DNA of 64,000 bases, taken from positions 620,001 to 684,000 of the forward strand of contig BGZK01000101.1 in assembly GCA_005406025.1 (NCBI GenBank), read 5' to 3'. Positions 60,001-64,000 of the stretch are shown in pieces; the stretch's first letter is position 1, and each line of letters begins with the position of its first letter. The stretch comes from Eumeta japonica (lineage: Eukaryota; Arthropoda; Insecta; Lepidoptera; Psychidae). Made by a program: the position numbers and the translations under genes. The notes under the pieces were generated by a model that was given only the letters and a program-made list of their open reading frames with translations, had not been told where the DNA came from and ran no database searches.

Positions 60001-60297
60001 TAGCATTTGTCCCGGTTTCGCCCAAATTGGAACGGTCACGATACCGAAATCGACATTGATAATGAAAGGGAGAGCACAATCGAGAGCCAACATTTTGATC
60101 CAAAGCAAATCGTATTGCGTTTCGTTTTAAATCATGGATTACAATCGAGAACGTAACCGAAATCCTATTCAGGAACATTACTTATGTCGAAGTCGTAAGC
60201 GCGACATTTACCAGGTTTGACGGCAAGATTGTTCATTCAAGAAGATGAAAGTACACCTCTTATGTCGACACGGGCAAAGCCGCGGGCAGAAGTTGTT
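60001..60297. mobile_element. Short repeat with opposed CTAGC/CCCGCGG-type ends, about 297 bp
   Basis: The left end 'ACTAGCATTTGTCCCGGTTT' then 'CGCCC' faces the right end 'GGGCAAAGCCGCGGGCAGAA'. The right end is its imperfect reverse complement, so the copy has inverted ends of roughly 25 bp. The interior has hexamer-like 'CGATACCGAAATCGAC' and 'GAGCACAATCGAGAGCC' words and 'AAGAAGATGAAAGTACACC', the latter shared with 28065-28085. It is non-coding. Confidence 0.55.
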
Positions 60298-61349
60298 TAT
60301 AAAATTAAAAAAAAAGCACAAAATCAAAAAAATGCCCCACCGAGATGCAACTATTCATAATTCTAGACAAATTGGATATACCAAGAAGTGAAGATTTCTG
60401 CGTAAGAAAACAAGATAAAATATTGAACCAATATGCCCTCTCGTTACATTTTCAGCCGTCGGGTGTCGCACGGTTTTTTGTTCCACGGCGCACTTTGTTT
60501 TGGTGTCTTGTTTACTCGTCGCGACCTGTTTTTGGTATGACAAGCGCGCTACTCATTTGCGACACTACCGATGCCCTCAATTTCATTTTGCATATAGTGT
60601 TTTTGATAACATTCTGTGACCCATTCGGACTTTTTGTTTTCTTTGCCTTTTAGTTTAAGTTTGTAAACTTTTGACGGTTAATTTAAGAGTCGATAATATT
60701 GGTCGATACTGGTTTCAAGAAAATATTTTTTTCATGATTTTTTATTTTAGCAAAAATCGAGTCCCAATTTGATATATTGCTGTAAAATCCCAATCTGTTT
60801 ATATCTAATTATGAACGAAACGTAAAGTCATCGTAGAAACTTACTGCACTTTGCTTTAACCTTAAGCGTGATCATATTGTGTGAGATGTGGGAGCGTAAT
60901 TCTATATCGACCATGTTCTCCCATGGTACCTTTAGCATTCATACTACCCGCATTGTATATATTTCGATTTGCTGGTAAAGAACGAAAAGATATTAACGCT
61001 ACGATATACTACTCCAAGGACTAGACAGAGTTACTGGTGAATACCTGAAAGGAGCTGATTTATACTACAGATTGCACTGCGTAAAGCAAATACCTATCTA
61101 AATACTTGTTCTTGGAAATGAACATAAGTATTTTTCCAGTAGGAAGTTATCATATTTCCACGGCAAAGACGAGAGACTTCAAACAAAGCTCGGTTGCCCA
61201 GGCACTAATAATAAAAGCGTGGAGAATATTTTATAATCTCCTTATCCGCCCTTACATTTGCCACTTATAAATTGGAATATACATCCAGATTAACAAACAA
61301 CTGAGTAGGATTTAAAATTATACACTACCCATTCACAAGACCAAACTCC
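60298..61349. other. AT-rich DNA, no supported gene
   Basis: A 102-codon forward frame at 60345-60653 is rich in Phe and Leu and has no recognisable family. An opposite-strand frame overlaps it. It is not called a gene. Confidence 0.45.
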
Positions 61350-61620
61350 GGCCCAGTTTGCGTATCATCAGATCACCTAATTTCGTGGTTGCGTCATTTC
61401 GACCACGTGTCGTGGTCGCGGGCGGCCGACCGCCTCTTAATGCACCACCCGCCACAAGCATTAATGGGTGGTGGTTAGTATCTTCGGCGTGGTCTCAGGC
61501 CGTGGTCGTAACTCGTGCCCTCGTACGCGTGCTCGCCTCGACAAGTTTCACCATAATGTAAACGTGTGCCTAACGCGATAAGTTTGAACTCCGAACCGCC
61601 CGTTGTACCTCTACTACTAC
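61350..61620. promoter_or_regulatory. Candidate regulatory block with Gli-like inverted pair and E-box
   Basis: CACCACCC (61443-61450) and GGGTGGTG (61466-61473) form an exact inverted pair 15 bp apart. TGGGTGGTG is one base from the Gli/Ci consensus TGGGTGGTC. A perfect E-box CACGTG lies near 61402-61407, and CGTGGTC/GACCACG words recur at least four times. The block is GC-rich with sharp edges. The 67-codon frame through it is likely incidental. Confidence 0.35.
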
Positions 61621-61789
61621 ACCTGTAACAGGTATATTCTTAGTTTTGCCACAGATAAGGTAATGTTTTTGGAGTAATAATTAAATATAAAATATTTTTT
61701 TCTTTTTCCTCGCTTGGACGGTGCCAAGAGGAGAATATTATCTGATCTTCGTCGTCTGTCTATCCATATGTACGTAATAGTCATATACA

Positions 61790-62835
61790 TACGGCCACGC
61801 AGCTCCGCCCGCGTAGACACAATGAATTCATTCATCTTATATATCCACCGATTATGATTGATATTGATTACGATTGATCCTGATCCCGATCCTGTTCTCG
61901 ATGTCATTTTCTCTCGTTCTCGATTACAAACCCGGTTTCGGTTTAAGTAGATTTCAATTTTATTCCAGTTTTGGTCGCACGGTCGATTTCGTTATCGGTC
62001 ACGTTCTCGATTTCGAACCCACCCGATCTCGGCTCTTAATTCTGTTCCTCGTCTCATTTGCAATTTCTATTAACGAAATAGACCGGTAACGAACCGGTCA
62101 CAATTTCATTTTCAGACTAAGCCCCATTCTATTGATTCTAGTATCAAAATAAAATGGGCGCTGTATTACTTAGGGATAGACTTGCCTTCTATAAGTAAAA
62201 GAAATTTTCAAATCTGTAATAACACAAATATACACATGAAACGATAATAGTCTTTTTTACTCATGGAATTTGTTATGAAAGAAGTAATTCTTAGCATCGG
62301 TTTAGTAGTTCGGTTTAATATAATAATAAAAATATGCAGATAACGTTAAATATGAATGCTTGTTTCCTTTTTCAGAAACCTTCCCATTCTCGAGTACAAC
62401 ATACAGCCAGTTTCATAACACTCATGTGATTGGTTTAAGCACGCAAAAAAAAAAACACCAAAATACACATTAATTTGATACATTATACTTACTACTCTGC
62501 TCACACACACACAGACACACTTCGCGCGCACGGAACTATATGAAAGCCAATTAATATGGCTACTAAAGAAATAAAAAATAATAATGCTGTCATTCTGTCA
62601 TCAAAGAGTCCATCAATTTTGCAGTCATAAGTTCTGACTGTGTATTAATTTTTTTTAATCTTTCAAACCGATCTCAAGTTACAAAAGAAGATTCAGGCAG
62701 ACAAACAGATATAGATTTTAAATATGATAGAATTGATAGAAGTCAGTTAGTGATAAAGCGAATATCTACCACGAAAGTTGGAAAAAAAATTAAATGTACC
62801 AACGGACACTACAAATTTATGTTGTGGTATCAATA
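61790..62835 (+). mobile_element. Long dispersed repeat R3, copy B
   Basis: It starts near 'CACGCAGCTCCGCCCGCGTA', followed by 'CATTCATCTTATATATCC'. A tract of imperfect GAT(T/C)CC and CGTTCTCGAT words follows (61850-62060, 'CCTGATCCCGATCCTG'). The part 62363-62590 matches 55000-55290 ('CAGCCAGTTTCATAAC', 'TTGGTTTAAGCACGCAAAAA'). 62640-62700 has a single 'TTTCAAACCGATC' unit, and 62700-62830 matches the end of copy A. A short CA/CACACA tract is at 62500-62520. It is non-coding. Confidence 0.6.
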
Positions 62836-64000
62836 ATGGCAGGTATATTAATTAATAATAAAAAACAAAAGAAAACAAATAACAATTAAGCGAATTCTCA
62901 TACAAAAAAAAAAAACATTTTTTTAACACATTTTAGCATTCCGTAGCCAAAAGCGAAAAAGAAACCCTTATTTCATCCTGTCTGTCGGCCCATCTAACTG
63001 TTATAAGTCTGGTTACAAATCTAGCGTAGATCCTAATGAAATTTTACAGCCATATGTCTTATGTGAACTTCAATATATTGGCATTTATAATCGTCTATAT
63101 ATATATTGCTACTTATATCAGGTTACGAAAAATACGGACAGAAGATACCCTATGTCTGTAACGTCATTTATTGCTATTTCCTGTGTTCCATATTAATTCA
63201 CTTAAACAACAGAAAAAATTAAAAAAAATCTTCGAACTAAATCTGTTGGCAAGTTTTTTAAATATTTACAATTTGTGATTGTTAATAGGAACAATGGGAT
63301 CACTGCCTCTATGGCCCTATGGAAAAACATGTAGGTTTTAGTTTTATAGATACTTGACATTCGAGCATATATTTGAACCTATACTATTTTAGAGTGCGCC
63401 TTAGATTTTCTAAGACGCGATATAATATCCATTCCACTGAACTTAATGCAACCACATATTTCTCTACGGGATTTCTCAAATTTCTACGGAACACTGAATG
63501 TAGTAGTCCAATAACCATCTTGGCTGCATTTGTAGCTCTATCATAAAAACGTTAACACATACTATCGTTAATCTCGATGGGATTATAGTACAAACTATAG
63601 TACAAGCCATAAAAAAGCCGACCAAGAGTGAGTTACACGTAACAAAAATGTATTTTGTGATGGTGCCGAACCCTCGTTACGCTATTCGAACTCGCACTTG
63701 ACCGGTTTGAAGTAAACACGAATGAACTTCCTCCAGTTATTCAAAATTTCATTTAGCTACACAGAACAGTTCGTCGCAGCAATTTGTTTTGGCAGTGTCC
63801 CTCTCCCGTGTTTATTAAATTTGACTGCGCTTAACTTAACTCCTTAATTTTAATACAAAATCAATCATCTATTGCTTATATTGCCATTATTTTTATTAAA
63901 TCGATGGACTTACAAATAATTATTTTTCAATAAAAAAATATCGAGTAATACACACTGGTTTTTGATTTATATTTTCATTTAATACTTTTCGGGATTAAGC
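62836..64000. other. AT-rich DNA to the end of the window, no feature seen
   Basis: 'ACAAACTATAGTACAAGCCATA' near 63590 contains a short duplication (TAGTACAA twice). No gene or repeat match within the window. Confidence 0.5.

Noticed and set aside
60345..60653. 102-codon Phe/Leu-rich frame that might be a membrane protein
   Set aside because: No recognisable family, no clear signal or splice context, and an overlapping opposite-strand frame of similar quality.
61617..62089. Opposite-strand open frames of 71 and 96 codons
   Set aside because: Same cause: hexamer-rich transposon sequence.

Overview
This window looks like about 64 kb of lepidopteran nuclear DNA, intergenic or deep-intronic. 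I find no intact host protein gene, no genuine tRNA or rRNA gene, and nothing prokaryotic or organellar. The lineage call rests on dispersed repeats that, from my knowledge of the group, are characteristic of moths and butterflies. These are a non-LTR retrotransposon whose 3' end carries a 'GAGGCCGGCAACGCAC' stretch and a 'GGCGGTGACCA' stretch (three copies), tRNA-headed SINEs, and repeats beginning or ending in 'CTAGC..TTGCCCGCGG..TTCGCCCG'. No database search was possible, so family names are motif-level calls.

Layout. From 0 to 10 kb there are microsatellites, a tRNA-headed SINE with possible target duplications (5.6-5.9 kb), the end of a hAT-like element (4.8 kb) and the remains of a Ty1/copia gag gene (8.2-8.8 kb). 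From 10 to 16 kb several GC-richer, motif-dense blocks stand out in AT-rich DNA (10.1, 11.3, 12.2 and 13.9 kb), followed by a broken protein-coding remnant at 15.6-15.9 kb. From 16 to 25 kb lie LINE 3' fragments, two SINEs, a perfect 29-bp hairpin (19.96 kb) and two more GC blocks. From 25 to 37 kb is the transposon-rich core: a jockey-like LINE with poly-A tail, a 390-bp MITE with TA duplications, a dead multi-domain transposase-like gene (28.9-31.2 kb), another SINE, a CR1/L2-like LINE running to its 3' end, and a 777-bp MITE with 48-bp inverted repeats. From 37 to 49 kb is mostly unannotatable AT-rich DNA with GC blocks at 38.6, 39.4, 42.2 and 42.8 kb. From 49 to 64 kb are a mariner pseudogene and two related long repeats (54.8-56.0 and 61.8-62.8 kb) that differ by a tandem expansion. 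There is also an element containing a tRNA-like segment (58.0-58.8 kb), a short foldback element (60.0-60.3 kb), and GC blocks at 59.0 and 61.35 kb.

Every transposase, reverse transcriptase or gag reading frame seen is broken by stops, frameshifts or lost catalytic residues, so no element here appears autonomous. The non-repeat interest is the series of GC-rich blocks with homeodomain-, CRE-, POU-, forkhead-, YY1- and Gli-like sites. A gene-free stretch carrying such blocks is what one expects around a developmental regulator, but conservation could not be tested here.
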